A DNA stretch of 64,000 bases from Cerasicoccus arenae (GCF_014651635.1 NZ_BMXG01000007.1:62001-126000); one strand, 5' to 3'; positions 26,256-35,528 are shown, numbered from the stretch's first letter. The notes: a model not told the origin generated them from the letters alone. Program-made: numbers and translations.

Positions 26256-27127
26256 AGCCCACTCTCCTCGTCCTCGCCGCTGGCATGGGTAGCCGTTACG
26301 GCGGACTCAAGCAACTCGACCAAATGGGACCGCAGGGCGAAACACTGCTTGATTATTCCCTCCGCGACGCCCACCAAGCTGGTTTTGGTAAGGTTGTTTT
26401 TGTCATCCGCAAAGACTTTGCTGACGCCTTTAAGACCTCTGTTGGTGCCCGACACGCCGACCAAATCGAAGTTGCCTATGCCTTTCAGGAGCTTACCGAC
26501 CTGCCCGCCGGTTTCACGGTTCCGACCGATCGAATCAAGCCTTGGGGCACCGCCCATGCCATCCGTGCGGCGAGAGATGTCATTAATGAGCCTTTCGTCG
26601 CCATTAATGCCGACGACTACTACGGTGCCGACGCCTATCAGCGAATTGCCCAGTACCTTCAATCAGATACCAGCTCGGCCACGACCGACATCGCCATGGT
26701 TGGTTACCCGATCCACAATACGCTCTCGCCGCATGGGTCGGTCAACCGTGGCGTCTGCTCACTCAATGGCCTCTACCTGCAAACCGTGGAGGAGCATACG
26801 CAGATCTCTGAACGTAAAGGCGTAATTCGCGGCAACAACCTTGCGGGCGAAAGCGTCGTTATTGATCCCAAGACCCTCGTTTCGATGAATTTTTGGGCCT
26901 TCCCGCCAAGTTTTTTCGAGCCACTCGAAGCCTACTTCACCGATTTCCTGCGAGAACGCGGCAACGAGCTAAAATCAGAGTGCTATATCCCCACCGTCGT
27001 CGACGACATGATCAAGGCAGGCCAAACCCGTTGCGCCGTGCTCCCCACCACTGGAGAATGGTTCGGCGTCACCTATCCCGAAGACAAGCCCCTCGTCCAA
27101 GAACGCCTCCTCGCCCTCACCGTTTAA
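26252..27127 (+). CDS. Nucleotidyltransferase (NTP-transferase family, sugar- or choline-nucleotide type)
   Basis: A 291-aa cytoplasmic enzyme. The N-terminal signature LVLAAGMGSRYGGLKQLDQMGPQGETLLDYS-like region (quoted in part: LAAGMGSRYGGLKQ) binds the nucleotide. INADDYYGADAYQ supplies the metal-binding Asp, and EEHTQI and NFWAFPPSFFEPLE match the acceptor part of the fold. This branch activates sugars or phospho-alcohols with NTP, but the substrate cannot be named. It is coupled (ATGA) to paralogue 3 of the SGNH run, hinting that it supplies an activated precursor for the surface polymer those proteins modify. Confidence 0.83.
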   Translation: MKPTLLVLAAGMGSRYGGLKQLDQMGPQGETLLDYSLRDAHQAGFGKVVFVIRKDFADAFKTSVGARHADQIEVAYAFQELTDLPAGFTVPTDRIKPWGTAHAIRAARDVINEPFVAINADDYYGADAYQRIAQYLQSDTSSATTDIAMVGYPIHNTLSPHGSVNRGVCSLNGLYLQTVEEHTQISERKGVIRGNNLAGESVVIDPKTLVSMNFWAFPPSFFEPLEAYFTDFLRERGNELKSECYIPTVVDDMIKAGQTRCAVLPTTGEWFGVTYPEDKPLVQERLLALTV

Positions 27128-27157
27128 TCAAATGGCCAAAGCCCAGCGATTGCTCGT

Positions 27158-28813
27158 CTACCACTGGGTCTTGCGGCAACCGATAGCGACCATTGCAATG
27201 CCGACTGTGGCCTGAACGCCGAGCACCGTCAAAGCAAGAGCGGGTGAGGCAATCCATTCCGGGTTTGAGTCACGATAGGCGTCGAAAATACGACTGTCGA
27301 TCATCGAGCGCATATACCCTGCCCACCCCCAATAGCCGTTGATAAATGGCCGACAGACCCAGATTAGGTAGTCCGGTAGCGCGAGCACCACACCCGATAA
27401 TGGGAGCTGGAAGCCAACCAAGTAAATTGAGAGCAGCGACGCTTTTTCCGCTGAGCGAAACAACGCGCTGAAGCCTAGGCAGACGAAAGTCATCGATACA
27501 CAAACCGCCGAGAGCACGCCAATCTGCCAGAGCCACGGTCCAGGGAACTGACAAATCACCTTAACGAAAGTGGTCATCCACGCGCCTTGCAGCGCCGCAA
27601 GCACACCAACGAAAATCAGCTTGGAAATGGCATAAGCCCCAACGCTTAGCCCGGAGAGGCGTTCCTTTTCGTAAAGGGTGCGTTCGGCAGCGATTTCGCG
27701 GGCACCATTGTTAGAGCCCATCAGTGTCAGCAAGATCACTTGGAACATGATCAAGCCCGTGACGAGTGACGCAGTTTTCATGTTTTCAATGCGGTACTCC
27801 ACACTATCCACCATTTGCTGCATGATGCCGCCACTACGCTCCAAGCTCATGGTTTCGATCTGTGGTAGGCCATCCAGTGCGAAAATGACAACGAGGCACG
27901 GGAAACCAAAAGTGATTGCGAGCGTCAGCCAAAGGTAACCACTATCGCGGAAAAAAAGCAGCAGACGGCGGTTTAGCAGCGTTATCAACTGAGATATCAT
28001 GCCCGGGTGGGCCACGGTAGGCTCAGGCGCAGGTTGCGGGGGCGGTGTTTGCAGTGCAGCTTTACCCTCGGCCCAGCGTTCCTGCCAATACGCCAATTCC
28101 TGCTGGTTCAGTAAATCGTAGAGATGCAGGGCGTCAGGGATGCCAAAATACGCGCATAGCTCCTCGTTATTGCCCTGGAAGACAACGTCGCCATCGTAAA
28201 CCACAGTAACGCGGTCGAAGAGCTCCAGCTTGGCGAGATTGTGAATGATACACAGGAAGGTCTTGCCGTCGCGCTCACTGAGGCTGCGCAGCAGAGCGAG
28301 AATCTGGTCTTCGGAGAGCGGGTCGAGGCCGGATGTCACCTCGTCACACACCAAGCAATGAGGATCAAGGGTCAACTCCAGCCCAAGTCCCAGTCGACGC
28401 AGTTGACCGCCAGAAAGTGATTCCACCCGTTTATTTCGGTGATCAGCCAACCCGATGGTCTGTAGGATGTTTTCCAAGCGCGCGCTACGCTGCTCGGATT
28501 CGGCCACATTGAGCTGAAGCGTGAAGCCAATAGACTCCTCGACGGTCAGCTTGGGCTGAGCGATGCTGAACTGTGGGGCAAAACCTACGCGGCCCACTAG
28601 ATCTTCTGATCGAGTGATTCGAGCATCGCCATAAAAGGCATCTCCCTCGCTCGGCAATATCCCGAGGATGGCTTTCATCAGCGTGGTCTTACCGCAGCCT
28701 GAGGGGCCAATGACGGCGTTTAAGCCCCCATCAAGGAAGTCAGCCGAGGCCCCCCGCAAAATCAGCGGGCCTTGCCCACCGGCGCGGACTGTCATATTTT
28801 TACAACGAAGCAT
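27158..28813 (-). CDS. ABCG-type half transporter (ATPase fused to ABC-2 permease)
   Basis: A 551-aa fusion in the order nucleotide-binding domain then membrane domain, as in the ABCG/White group. The ATPase part has Walker A GPSGCGKTT (36-44), signature ESLSGGQLRR, and Walker B/D-loop CLVCDEVTSGLD. After a linker rich in Pro (about residues 245-265), the membrane part starts with NRRLLLFFRDSGYLWLTL and has about six helices. It probably works as a dimer and exports a lipid, polymer or small molecule. It converges on the nucleotidyltransferase gene (30 bp gap) and diverges from the gene at 28851. A role in exporting the product of the SGNH operon is possible but unproven. Confidence 0.87.
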   Translation of the reverse strand: MLRCKNMTVRAGGQGPLILRGASADFLDGGLNAVIGPSGCGKTTLMKAILGILPSEGDAFYGDARITRSEDLVGRVGFAPQFSIAQPKLTVEESIGFTLQLNVAESEQRSARLENILQTIGLADHRNKRVESLSGGQLRRLGLGLELTLDPHCLVCDEVTSGLDPLSEDQILALLRSLSERDGKTFLCIIHNLAKLELFDRVTVVYDGDVVFQGNNEELCAYFGIPDALHLYDLLNQQELAYWQERWAEGKAALQTPPPQPAPEPTVAHPGMISQLITLLNRRLLLFFRDSGYLWLTLAITFGFPCLVVIFALDGLPQIETMSLERSGGIMQQMVDSVEYRIENMKTASLVTGLIMFQVILLTLMGSNNGAREIAAERTLYEKERLSGLSVGAYAISKLIFVGVLAALQGAWMTTFVKVICQFPGPWLWQIGVLSAVCVSMTFVCLGFSALFRSAEKASLLSIYLVGFQLPLSGVVLALPDYLIWVCRPFINGYWGWAGYMRSMIDSRIFDAYRDSNPEWIASPALALTVLGVQATVGIAMVAIGCRKTQW

Positions 28814-28850
28814 GAATCAAAAAAGCAATTGCGTGGTTTAACAGGATTGA

Positions 28851-29456
28851 TTGACTTATCTTGTGGCAACGCGAAAAAACATCCTTATCCTTCTATTGAC
28901 CGGCGTGCTTATGGCGCTTTCCCCGCTGGGCGCGGTTGTGGTCAAGGAAAACGCCCTGCGTAATAAACGACTTTTTGGCATCGAGATGCCAGAGAACCTC
29001 CAGTCCTTTTACGGACGACACGACCGGATTAACTCCGTGTCGTTGCAGGAATATCAGGCAGGACCTTACGCAGTAACTGAAGTTGTCATCGACATGGCCT
29101 CCAGCCCCTGCCAGTTGCGTATGTATCATACTGAGCTGGCATCCCTGCAAGACGTCCAGGCTGCCGCCCCTAATACCCCCAGAGGCACGGCCACAATCCC
29201 CCCAGGCGTACAGAAAGCCGCAAACAAGGCTCGTGATAAAGCCAACAGCGCTGATCCTCCAGTGATCAAGGACTACCCCATAACAACTCATGCGATGACG
29301 ATTGAATTCCGGGTTTCGACAAAGAAGGAACTGGAAGATTTTTACCGGACATTTGTATCAACCTACACTCAGAACAACGCCACGGGCGCAACCGATGAAG
29401 CCGATGATGAAGCTTCCGCCCGAGGGCTGGCCGGCACGTTGTTCCAGATTGAGTAG
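28851..29456 (+). CDS. Exported or membrane-anchored protein of unknown function
   Basis: A 201-aa protein. The N terminus has a hydrophobic stretch (ILILLLTGVLMALSPLGAVV) after ATRKN, so it is a signal anchor or signal peptide. No ATG is available; TTG at 28851 has an AGGA four bases upstream, while GTG at 28863 gives a shorter, cleaner signal. The rest contains a low-complexity Ala/Pro segment (AAAPNTPRGTATIPPG) and an acidic C-terminal part (ATDEADDEASARG). No family is recognised. It is divergent from the ABC transporter (37 bp) and precedes the GH78-like gene. Confidence 0.65.
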   Translation: MTYLVATRKNILILLLTGVLMALSPLGAVVVKENALRNKRLFGIEMPENLQSFYGRHDRINSVSLQEYQAGPYAVTEVVIDMASSPCQLRMYHTELASLQDVQAAAPNTPRGTATIPPGVQKAANKARDKANSADPPVIKDYPITTHAMTIEFRVSTKKELEDFYRTFVSTYTQNNATGATDEADDEASARGLAGTLFQIE

Positions 29457-29522
29457 CTGAAGTTGCCTGCTAAAAGCGAGTTTGGTGTGGCCAAGGCATC
29501 CAGATTGTGCCTCTTTGGCGAT

Positions 29523-29557
29523 CCCCCCCCCTCAGTCGATCCTCATGCCCCCCCCCC
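29523..29557 (+). repeat. C9 and C10 homopolymers flanking a start codon
   Basis: Nine C (29523-29531) lie 13 bases before the ATG at 29545, and ten C (29548-29557) follow it directly. The second is read as three prolines and part of an arginine codon; a one-base slip would take the GH78-like enzyme out of frame. Confidence 0.9.
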
Positions 29558-32508
29558 GCTTAGGCAGTTTTACTCCCACAGTTCGTTATCGTTATTTTTC
29601 TGGAGCTGAATGCATTTGGAAGCGAGAGCTCGTTCATGCGTATAATTGCCATCTGATTTTCCGTAAGCGCTTCGATTGCGACAGCCCGATTTTTGCTGGC
29701 GAACTGCGCATTACCGCCAGTGACACATACCGACTCTTCATTAATGGGCAATTTGTTGGTGATGGCCCAACGCGCAGTGAACGCGGTCAGGCCTATGTAG
29801 ACCATTACAACGCAGTTGATCTGCCCATCAGCCCTGGTGAAAACGTTATCGTTGTCATCGCCCTGAATAAATATCTTGCCGAGCACGGCCAGCCCCCGAA
29901 GGACGGCGCTATCGCACTGGCGCTAGATGCTCATTGCTCTAGCGGCTGTGCTTTGGAATTACGAACCGGAAAGGACTGGAAAGTCCGCATTGCCGACTGG
30001 TATCGGAAACCAGCACCTCGTCGTTTTTCCCCTATCGGCTTCAATGAGCACATTGACTTCCGCAAAGCAGGACAAGATGTCCTTAATCTTCGCTTTCCTG
30101 ACACGCATTGGGAATCAGCTGACGTCGTCGACGACAAACATTTAGCTCAGTGTTATCCGCGACCAACCCCCCCCTTCATCTACAATCACATTTTTCCCAA
30201 AGCAGCGCTTCGCTGGGGCAAAACGGGTTCGTTGACAGGGATGATGGGTGTGGCCAGACATAAAGCTGAATTACCCGCGGCAAGCCAAGGGCGCTTTAAA
30301 ACTTGGGTCTATGCGGAATCTAATATTAACGACGCCTACGTCTTTTTTGGCTGCGATAATCACGCCCGAGTAATTGTGAATGGTGAATCAGTTTGGGAAC
30401 AGGGTGCTCCTGACAACCAATTTCGCCAGCATCTGAGCACTTACGAAGACGCTTGGTATCAGGGCATGTTTCATGGCCATGGCATCCGTTTCGAGCCCAA
30501 CGCTGCAGATCGCGTGACCTCACGTTGTCAATTGAAAGCAGGCTGGAATGAACTGGTTGTGGATATCGACTTTTTCGACAAATGCTACGGCTTCGAGCTG
30601 ACTTTTTGCGACACGAACAGTAACCAGCGACTGCCTCTGCTGAACAGAGCTCAACAGGCAATTGACGAGAACAATACCTGGCTTTGGCGCGTTGCGGACA
30701 CCGATGATTGGCAACTGCTTAAAAATACGAGCGAAGAAATTAGGCCCTATCTTGAACCTTCGCATCTCACTGAATGGGATTACCGCGAAAAAACTGAGAT
30801 ACCGGAGGGGGTGGATACTGTATTTCGTAGGGCTGAGGACGGTGGTCTTGTCCTTTTACCCGGCCAATTCGTGGAATATGAATTGGAAGCTTACGCCGTC
30901 GGGTTTCTTAAAATGAACCTCAGTGGGCCTGAAGGCAGCATTGTAGAATTCGCTTTGTCAGAGCGAAATGACTTAACGAGCGACCGCATCTCACCGATTA
31001 ACAATGGTCAATGGTTGGTTGAGCGCATCACTCTTAGCGGAAATGAAGACCAATACACTGGGCTTGAGCGGCGTGGCGGGCGTTACCTCAGCATCCATGT
31101 GAGAAAGGCCAGAGGGCCAGTCATCATCACAACGTTGATGATGCGTGCTATGCGTTACAACAATGAGCGCATGGGCGAATTCACATGCTCGGACCCAGTA
31201 CTAAATTGGATGTGGAAAATCGGCTATCGAACCACGGAGCTTAGCACGTTTGACCTTAGTGAAAACTGCCCCACGCGCGAAATGGCGCAATCTAGTGGCG
31301 ACACCTTTGTGCGCACGCACCAACTAGCCTGTATGTGGGGAGATCTACGCGTCTCCGAAAAGGCGATACGCGAGTTCGCGGCCGATCAGTTGGACAACCG
31401 ATGGGGGCGCGCCATGGTCCCCTCAGGATATGGTGATAGCATCGTCGATTTCGCGTTGTTACTCCCAATCTGGATTTGGTCCCACTACCAGATAACTGGC
31501 GGCGAGGCGTTGATCCCCGATGTTTTCTCCGGTGTGCGCAATCTCTTTACCTATGCTTCCAAATTCGAAGATAAGCGCGGTTATCTGATCCCGATGGAGC
31601 GTTCACGCAACCAAGTTTACTTGGATATGAAACTCGCGGACGCTGTTCGCCAATTGCCCAACGTGGCCGGTCTACAGGCTTATTATGTCAAGTCGTTGGA
31701 GCATGGCGCGTTACTCGCGGATATGCTCGGCCAAAAACCAATGGCGCACCAGTGGCGTGCGAAAGCAAAGAACTTACGTACACGAATCAATGAGGATTTC
31801 TGGGCCGTCAATCAAGCACTATATATGAATGGTGAGGACGGCAACGGGCGAATTTGTCCGGAGACTGGAGCCGCCACCAATTACATTATGCTCTGGGCTG
31901 ACATTCCTCCTGCCGACCGTGCAACAGCAATGCTCAAACAACTTTTCCCAGCCGCAGACGAAGAAAACCTCAATTTATGGCCCGATGGCGAAGGAGTCTA
32001 CCTGAAGCACTTGATGGCGGACGCATTGTTGAAACGCGGATGCTGCTATGAAGCCCTCACCGCTTGGCGTGGCTTTTATGGTAGTATGATGAATCAGATG
32101 AAAACCATCCCCGAGGCATGGGACCGGAGTTGGGCAGATAAACTCCCCACTGAATATAGTAGCACACCTTCAGCCAATTTTTCCACAGTTAGTCCAGCCT
32201 CATCACGCAGCCTGGTTCATCCGGTTGGCATTGGGGCAATGTGGCACTTGATGACCCACATCTGCGGCATTAAACCTGCCAAGCCCGGTTATAGGGAAAT
32301 ACATTGGGAACCGATGCCTGGAGACCTCCAGACCATGAATGCGCGCTTTCCCCTCGTTAACCGCGAGGAATATGTCGAGATCAGCATAGAACCCAATGCG
32401 CAAGGTGGCCGTTGTATCACCCTCTCCTGCCCCACTGATATTGCCGTAGAATCCAGCAACCGCTGGTTGGCCAGTAACGATTACTTGGGAATTCAAAGGA
32501 ATGCCTGA
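29545..32508 (+). CDS. GH78-like alpha-L-rhamnosidase
   Basis: A 987-aa enzyme predicted to release alpha-linked L-rhamnose. An N-terminal beta-sandwich has GELRITASDTYRLFINGQFVGDGPTRSE-like features (short form: LFINGQFVGDGPTR), typical of rhamnosidase accessory domains. The (alpha/alpha)6 region carries ENCPTREMAQSSGDTF near residue 573, corresponding to the GH78 CPTRE...GD motif but lacking the usual GW before TGD. The end has SRSLVHPVGIGAMW and GIKPAKPGYREI, a family hallmark. No signal peptide is visible, so it is probably cytoplasmic, working on sugars brought in by the neighbouring MFS carrier. The start follows a C-rich stretch; an upstream in-frame GTG at 29482 would add 21 residues. 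A C8 tract also occurs at 30167-30174. Confidence 0.83.
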   Translation: MPPPRLGSFTPTVRYRYFSGAECIWKRELVHAYNCHLIFRKRFDCDSPIFAGELRITASDTYRLFINGQFVGDGPTRSERGQAYVDHYNAVDLPISPGENVIVVIALNKYLAEHGQPPKDGAIALALDAHCSSGCALELRTGKDWKVRIADWYRKPAPRRFSPIGFNEHIDFRKAGQDVLNLRFPDTHWESADVVDDKHLAQCYPRPTPPFIYNHIFPKAALRWGKTGSLTGMMGVARHKAELPAASQGRFKTWVYAESNINDAYVFFGCDNHARVIVNGESVWEQGAPDNQFRQHLSTYEDAWYQGMFHGHGIRFEPNAADRVTSRCQLKAGWNELVVDIDFFDKCYGFELTFCDTNSNQRLPLLNRAQQAIDENNTWLWRVADTDDWQLLKNTSEEIRPYLEPSHLTEWDYREKTEIPEGVDTVFRRAEDGGLVLLPGQFVEYELEAYAVGFLKMNLSGPEGSIVEFALSERNDLTSDRISPINNGQWLVERITLSGNEDQYTGLERRGGRYLSIHVRKARGPVIITTLMMRAMRYNNERMGEFTCSDPVLNWMWKIGYRTTELSTFDLSENCPTREMAQSSGDTFVRTHQLACMWGDLRVSEKAIREFAADQLDNRWGRAMVPSGYGDSIVDFALLLPIWIWSHYQITGGEALIPDVFSGVRNLFTYASKFEDKRGYLIPMERSRNQVYLDMKLADAVRQLPNVAGLQAYYVKSLEHGALLADMLGQKPMAHQWRAKAKNLRTRINEDFWAVNQALYMNGEDGNGRICPETGAATNYIMLWADIPPADRATAMLKQLFPAADEENLNLWPDGEGVYLKHLMADALLKRGCCYEALTAWRGFYGSMMNQMKTIPEAWDRSWADKLPTEYSSTPSANFSTVSPASSRSLVHPVGIGAMWHLMTHICGIKPAKPGYREIHWEPMPGDLQTMNARFPLVNREEYVEISIEPNAQGGRCITLSCPTDIAVESSNRWLASNDYLGIQRNA

Positions 32509-32565
32509 TGCCACACCGGATTAAAAAGAATTGTCTGACTCGGGAATGACTTCATCGTTGCTCGC

Positions 32566-33786
32566 TTGAGTCGACAAACAGACAACGCGACAACGACATA
32601 CCTATACGACCGCTTACGCGCTCCCTTTCAGGGCATTTGTGACGCGGGCTGGATTACCTTTGCCCTGCTCATCGTCATTCGTGGCTATGGGGCGGACCAA
32701 GGAACTGTGGCGGATCTCATCAAGGGACTCATTACCGCATCAAGCTTTATTGGCCTTTTATTGACCGCGGTATGTATCGCTCTCGTAGGCAAAACAGGTT
32801 GGCGTGCCACGAGCATTGTTTCGGTCTATCTCAGTATTGCAGGCGTCCTTCTGTTGGCCTCCGCATTAGTAAACAGCCTGATCGCCTTCACTTTGCTCTT
32901 CGTTGTAGCGAGCATCATTTTCAACCAACAAGCGCCGATGATGATCCGCGCTTATAGCAGTAATTACTCACCAACGGAACGAGGGCAAAAAGTCTCGACC
33001 GTTCTCGTGATTGTGGCTGGATGCGGCGCCGTGTATTCCTTTCTCGGTGGCCGTTTGCTGGACTGGAATTTCAACTTGTATCCCCTAATCCTGATCGTCA
33101 TCGCTATATCCTGTTTCATAAGCGCATCCCTGATTCACCGGATTCCCTCTGAACCACTCACCCAAGCGGAAACGGGCAATCCGTTCAGGAGCTTTAGCCT
33201 GATCTGGAAGGATAAACTGTTTGGCTGGCTACTCATGAGCTGGGCGCTGATGGGCTTTGCCAACATCATGACAATTCCTATACGCGTAGAAATCTTGGCC
33301 AATCCCGACTACGGTATCAATGCCAGCAACGAGCAGATTGCGCTGGCTACTTTTATTATCCCAGCTGTCGCTCGAGTGCTTAGTGGTAAGGTCTGGGGCG
33401 CTCTCTTTGACCGGATGAATTTCATCCTCTGGCGAATATGCGTCAATTCCTGCTTCTTTATCGGACTACTGCTTTTTTTTAGCGGCATGAATCTGCCGGT
33501 CATCTACCTAGGAGCTACGTTTATAGGACTCGGTATGGGAGGGGGTATGATCGGCTGGAATCTCTGGGTTACCAAAATCGCACCGCTGGAAAAGGTGTCG
33601 GCCTATATGAGTATTCACACCATGCTGACAGGCCTACGCGGCGTCATAGCCCCATTCGTTGGTTATCTGGTGTTGACCTCTTTTTCTTCACAGGCAGTTG
33701 GCTGGCTCGCGGCTAGCCTCGTCATTGCCTCAAGCACGATGTTCGCACTGCTTTGGCGTAATGATCGCTTCCGCCGTGCAGCTTAG
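32566..33786 (+). CDS. Major facilitator superfamily transporter
   Basis: A 406-aa inner-membrane carrier with about twelve hydrophobic helices in two halves. Helix 1 is ICDAGWITFALLIVIRGYGAD, and the large central loop sits around IPSEPLTQAETGNPFRS. The likely start is TTG at 32566, 57 bp after the rhamnosidase stop; no ATG fits before helix 1. Placement after a rhamnosidase suggests import of rhamnosides or rhamnose-containing oligosaccharides, which is inference. Transcription probably ends at the hairpin at 33808-33833. Confidence 0.82.
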   Translation: MSRQTDNATTTYLYDRLRAPFQGICDAGWITFALLIVIRGYGADQGTVADLIKGLITASSFIGLLLTAVCIALVGKTGWRATSIVSVYLSIAGVLLLASALVNSLIAFTLLFVVASIIFNQQAPMMIRAYSSNYSPTERGQKVSTVLVIVAGCGAVYSFLGGRLLDWNFNLYPLILIVIAISCFISASLIHRIPSEPLTQAETGNPFRSFSLIWKDKLFGWLLMSWALMGFANIMTIPIRVEILANPDYGINASNEQIALATFIIPAVARVLSGKVWGALFDRMNFILWRICVNSCFFIGLLLFFSGMNLPVIYLGATFIGLGMGGGMIGWNLWVTKIAPLEKVSAYMSIHTMLTGLRGVIAPFVGYLVLTSFSSQAVGWLAASLVIASSTMFALLWRNDRFRRAA

Positions 33787-33807
33787 ACATGCATTTTTCC
33801 ATACAAA

Positions 33808-33833
33808 AAAGCTCTCCGCGCACGGAGAGCTTT
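33808..33833. terminator. Bidirectional terminator between convergent genes
   Basis: A perfect 11-bp inverted repeat (33808-33818 with 33823-33833, loop of four) begins with a run of A and ends with T, giving a U-tract on either strand (six T on the minus strand, three on the plus). It lies between the MFS gene (plus) and the gene ending at 33860 (minus). Confidence 0.88.
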
Positions 33834-33859
33834 GCATTGAAAAGCATTGGTCTGTTCGC

Positions 33860-34567
33860 CTAGGAATTAGGCGGTGTGTGGGAAGTGATGTGCAACACCA
33901 TACGTGCGAGAATTCGGCGTTGGAGACGCTCACGCTGAGTCAATTGATCTTCAGGCTTGTTGAGTAATTCGCCAAGCGTAGTATCCATTGCAACCAGTGA
34001 TTGCAGAAGATTCTCGTTGAAGTAGTTGAGCCCATTTCCACCCGTTGCATCCTTCATTCGTATATCGATCTGCAAGGCAAATTCAGCCATCATTTGACGT
34101 GTGAATTCCTCGGCAAATTCTTGGCTGTCATGTTGGTTTGCGAACTCCCTTAACTCGACTTCGTTCGACTTGATATATAATCGAACCATATCGTTGAACT
34201 CTTCGCTCAGATACGGAATCTGATCTTGGTAACTCATGTCGATCTTCTCCTTGCCCGTGGCGGCAAACTTGGGGACCAACTGCTTGAAACGGTTACTAAC
34301 CTTATTTGCGGAAATCGACGCATTTTTGGCTAGGGTCATTTCTCCACTATGGATCATATCAGGCACTGCCTGCTCCACCTGCTGGCGCACCGCAATTGCG
34401 AGGAATTCTCCATCAGTGGCTTGCTTGACCATCGACAGGATGAAGGCCATATAACCGGCCACGAGAACTGCGGCAATGATGCCGAAGAGATAGGTGTGCC
34501 CTACTCCCTTGCGCGTACGGGCAATTTCTTCCCGCATGAAATCGATTAGCTTCTTTTCGTCGCTCAT
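33860..34567 (-). CDS. Single-pass membrane protein of unknown function
   Basis: A 235-aa protein beginning MSDEKKLIDFMREEIARTRK, then one transmembrane helix (about residues 27-47), then about 185 helical, charged residues rich in Glu/Gln and ending with THTPPNS. No family recognised. It lies 15 bp downstream of a gene of the same size and layout (34583-35287). Both begin MSD, have one transmembrane helix near residue 30 and a long helical extracytoplasmic part, so they are probably diverged duplicates acting together. Confidence 0.75.
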   Translation of the reverse strand: MSDEKKLIDFMREEIARTRKGVGHTYLFGIIAAVLVAGYMAFILSMVKQATDGEFLAIAVRQQVEQAVPDMIHSGEMTLAKNASISANKVSNRFKQLVPKFAATGKEKIDMSYQDQIPYLSEEFNDMVRLYIKSNEVELREFANQHDSQEFAEEFTRQMMAEFALQIDIRMKDATGGNGLNYFNENLLQSLVAMDTTLGELLNKPEDQLTQRERLQRRILARMVLHITSHTPPNS

Positions 34568-34582
34568 GATAATTTTTCGTGC

Positions 34583-35287
34583 TTAGGATTCAGACTCAAT
34601 TTGGGCAGCGGTCTGGATTTCCAAACCTACCAGTTCCAACAACAAGCCAAGCGTATACTTGACGTCGCCCGGCGTCAGATCGTCCTCTTCTTCTGCGATC
34701 TGATTGAGCTTATTGATGATGTCCTGACTGACTTCCATGTTTACCGCAAATTTGCCTTCCATGTAGTGAGAGAGGTATTTCTGCAAAGCTTCATTATAAT
34801 AGACACTTAGGTTAGCAAGTTTGTCTCGTGGTATAAACTTCATGAGCTCTGCGCTAGCAGTTTCTTCTTGCTCAACGACAAGCTGGGCCATCGCTTCTTC
34901 AATCTTTGGCCAAGCTCCCTGGGCATGTTGTTGCAAGCTGATGTATTCATCAGAAAGAATCGCGTAATACTCTTCTTCATTTTCTTTGAATACTTCGACA
35001 AATGCTTCTTCATAAACCGGAACGAGACGATCAAACGCTTCGCCAAGATCTTTCGCAATTACTGGGGCCAACTGGCCGGCTTCTTCGCTTAACGCGGTGG
35101 CAAATTCGCCTAATTCCTCTTCTTGGAATTTATTAATTTCTTGGAGTCCAAGAAAAATAAAAACCACAACAACAATCGCGATTAACGCCGTCATAATATT
35201 ACGCGCGTTACGTCGGTCTCGTTGTGCAGCTTGCAGTTCTTCAATCAGTCGATCAACTAGATCGCCTTCATTGGTTCCATCACTCAT
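34583..35287 (-). CDS. Single-pass membrane protein of unknown function, likely paralogue of its neighbour
   Basis: A 234-aa, strongly acidic protein. A charged N-terminal segment (LVDRLIEELQAAQRDRRNARN) precedes one transmembrane helix (about residues 32-48, TALIAIVVVVFIFLGL). The remainder is helical and Glu-rich (VYEEAFVEVFKENEEEYY), so it could form a coiled coil or bundle outside the membrane. It is the first gene of a two-gene unit; an extended -10 promoter candidate lies 24 bp upstream. Function unknown. Confidence 0.75.
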   Translation of the reverse strand: MSDGTNEGDLVDRLIEELQAAQRDRRNARNIMTALIAIVVVVFIFLGLQEINKFQEEELGEFATALSEEAGQLAPVIAKDLGEAFDRLVPVYEEAFVEVFKENEEEYYAILSDEYISLQQHAQGAWPKIEEAMAQLVVEQEETASAELMKFIPRDKLANLSVYYNEALQKYLSHYMEGKFAVNMEVSQDIINKLNQIAEEEDDLTPGDVKYTLGLLLELVGLEIQTAAQIESES

Positions 35288-35310
35288 AGTTGAATAGCAG
35301 TTAGGAGTTT

Positions 35311-35319
35311 AGTATAGCA
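35311..35319 (-). promoter_or_regulatory. Extended -10 promoter candidate for the two-gene membrane unit
   Basis: On the minus strand the bases read TGCTATACT, an extended -10 (TG-n-TATACT). Transcription would start near 35304, giving a leader of about 17 nt before the ATG at 35287. No good -35 is visible, which extended -10 promoters tolerate. Confidence 0.4.
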
Positions 35320-35528
35320 GAAACTACCGATGTAGGCACTCCACTCTAGACTTTTTCTAGCACCAATCAACCCTTTATCTAAATCTCTAATAATAAGCCA
35401 GGAAACTCAGACTGAATCTCATTTGGTTAATCATTAGCAAATTGATTCATTGACGCGAAATTTAGTCGAGACTCTCCGTGATTTAGCGTAAAATGCGATC
35501 AACACTTAGAAGGATGTAGCGTTTAGCG

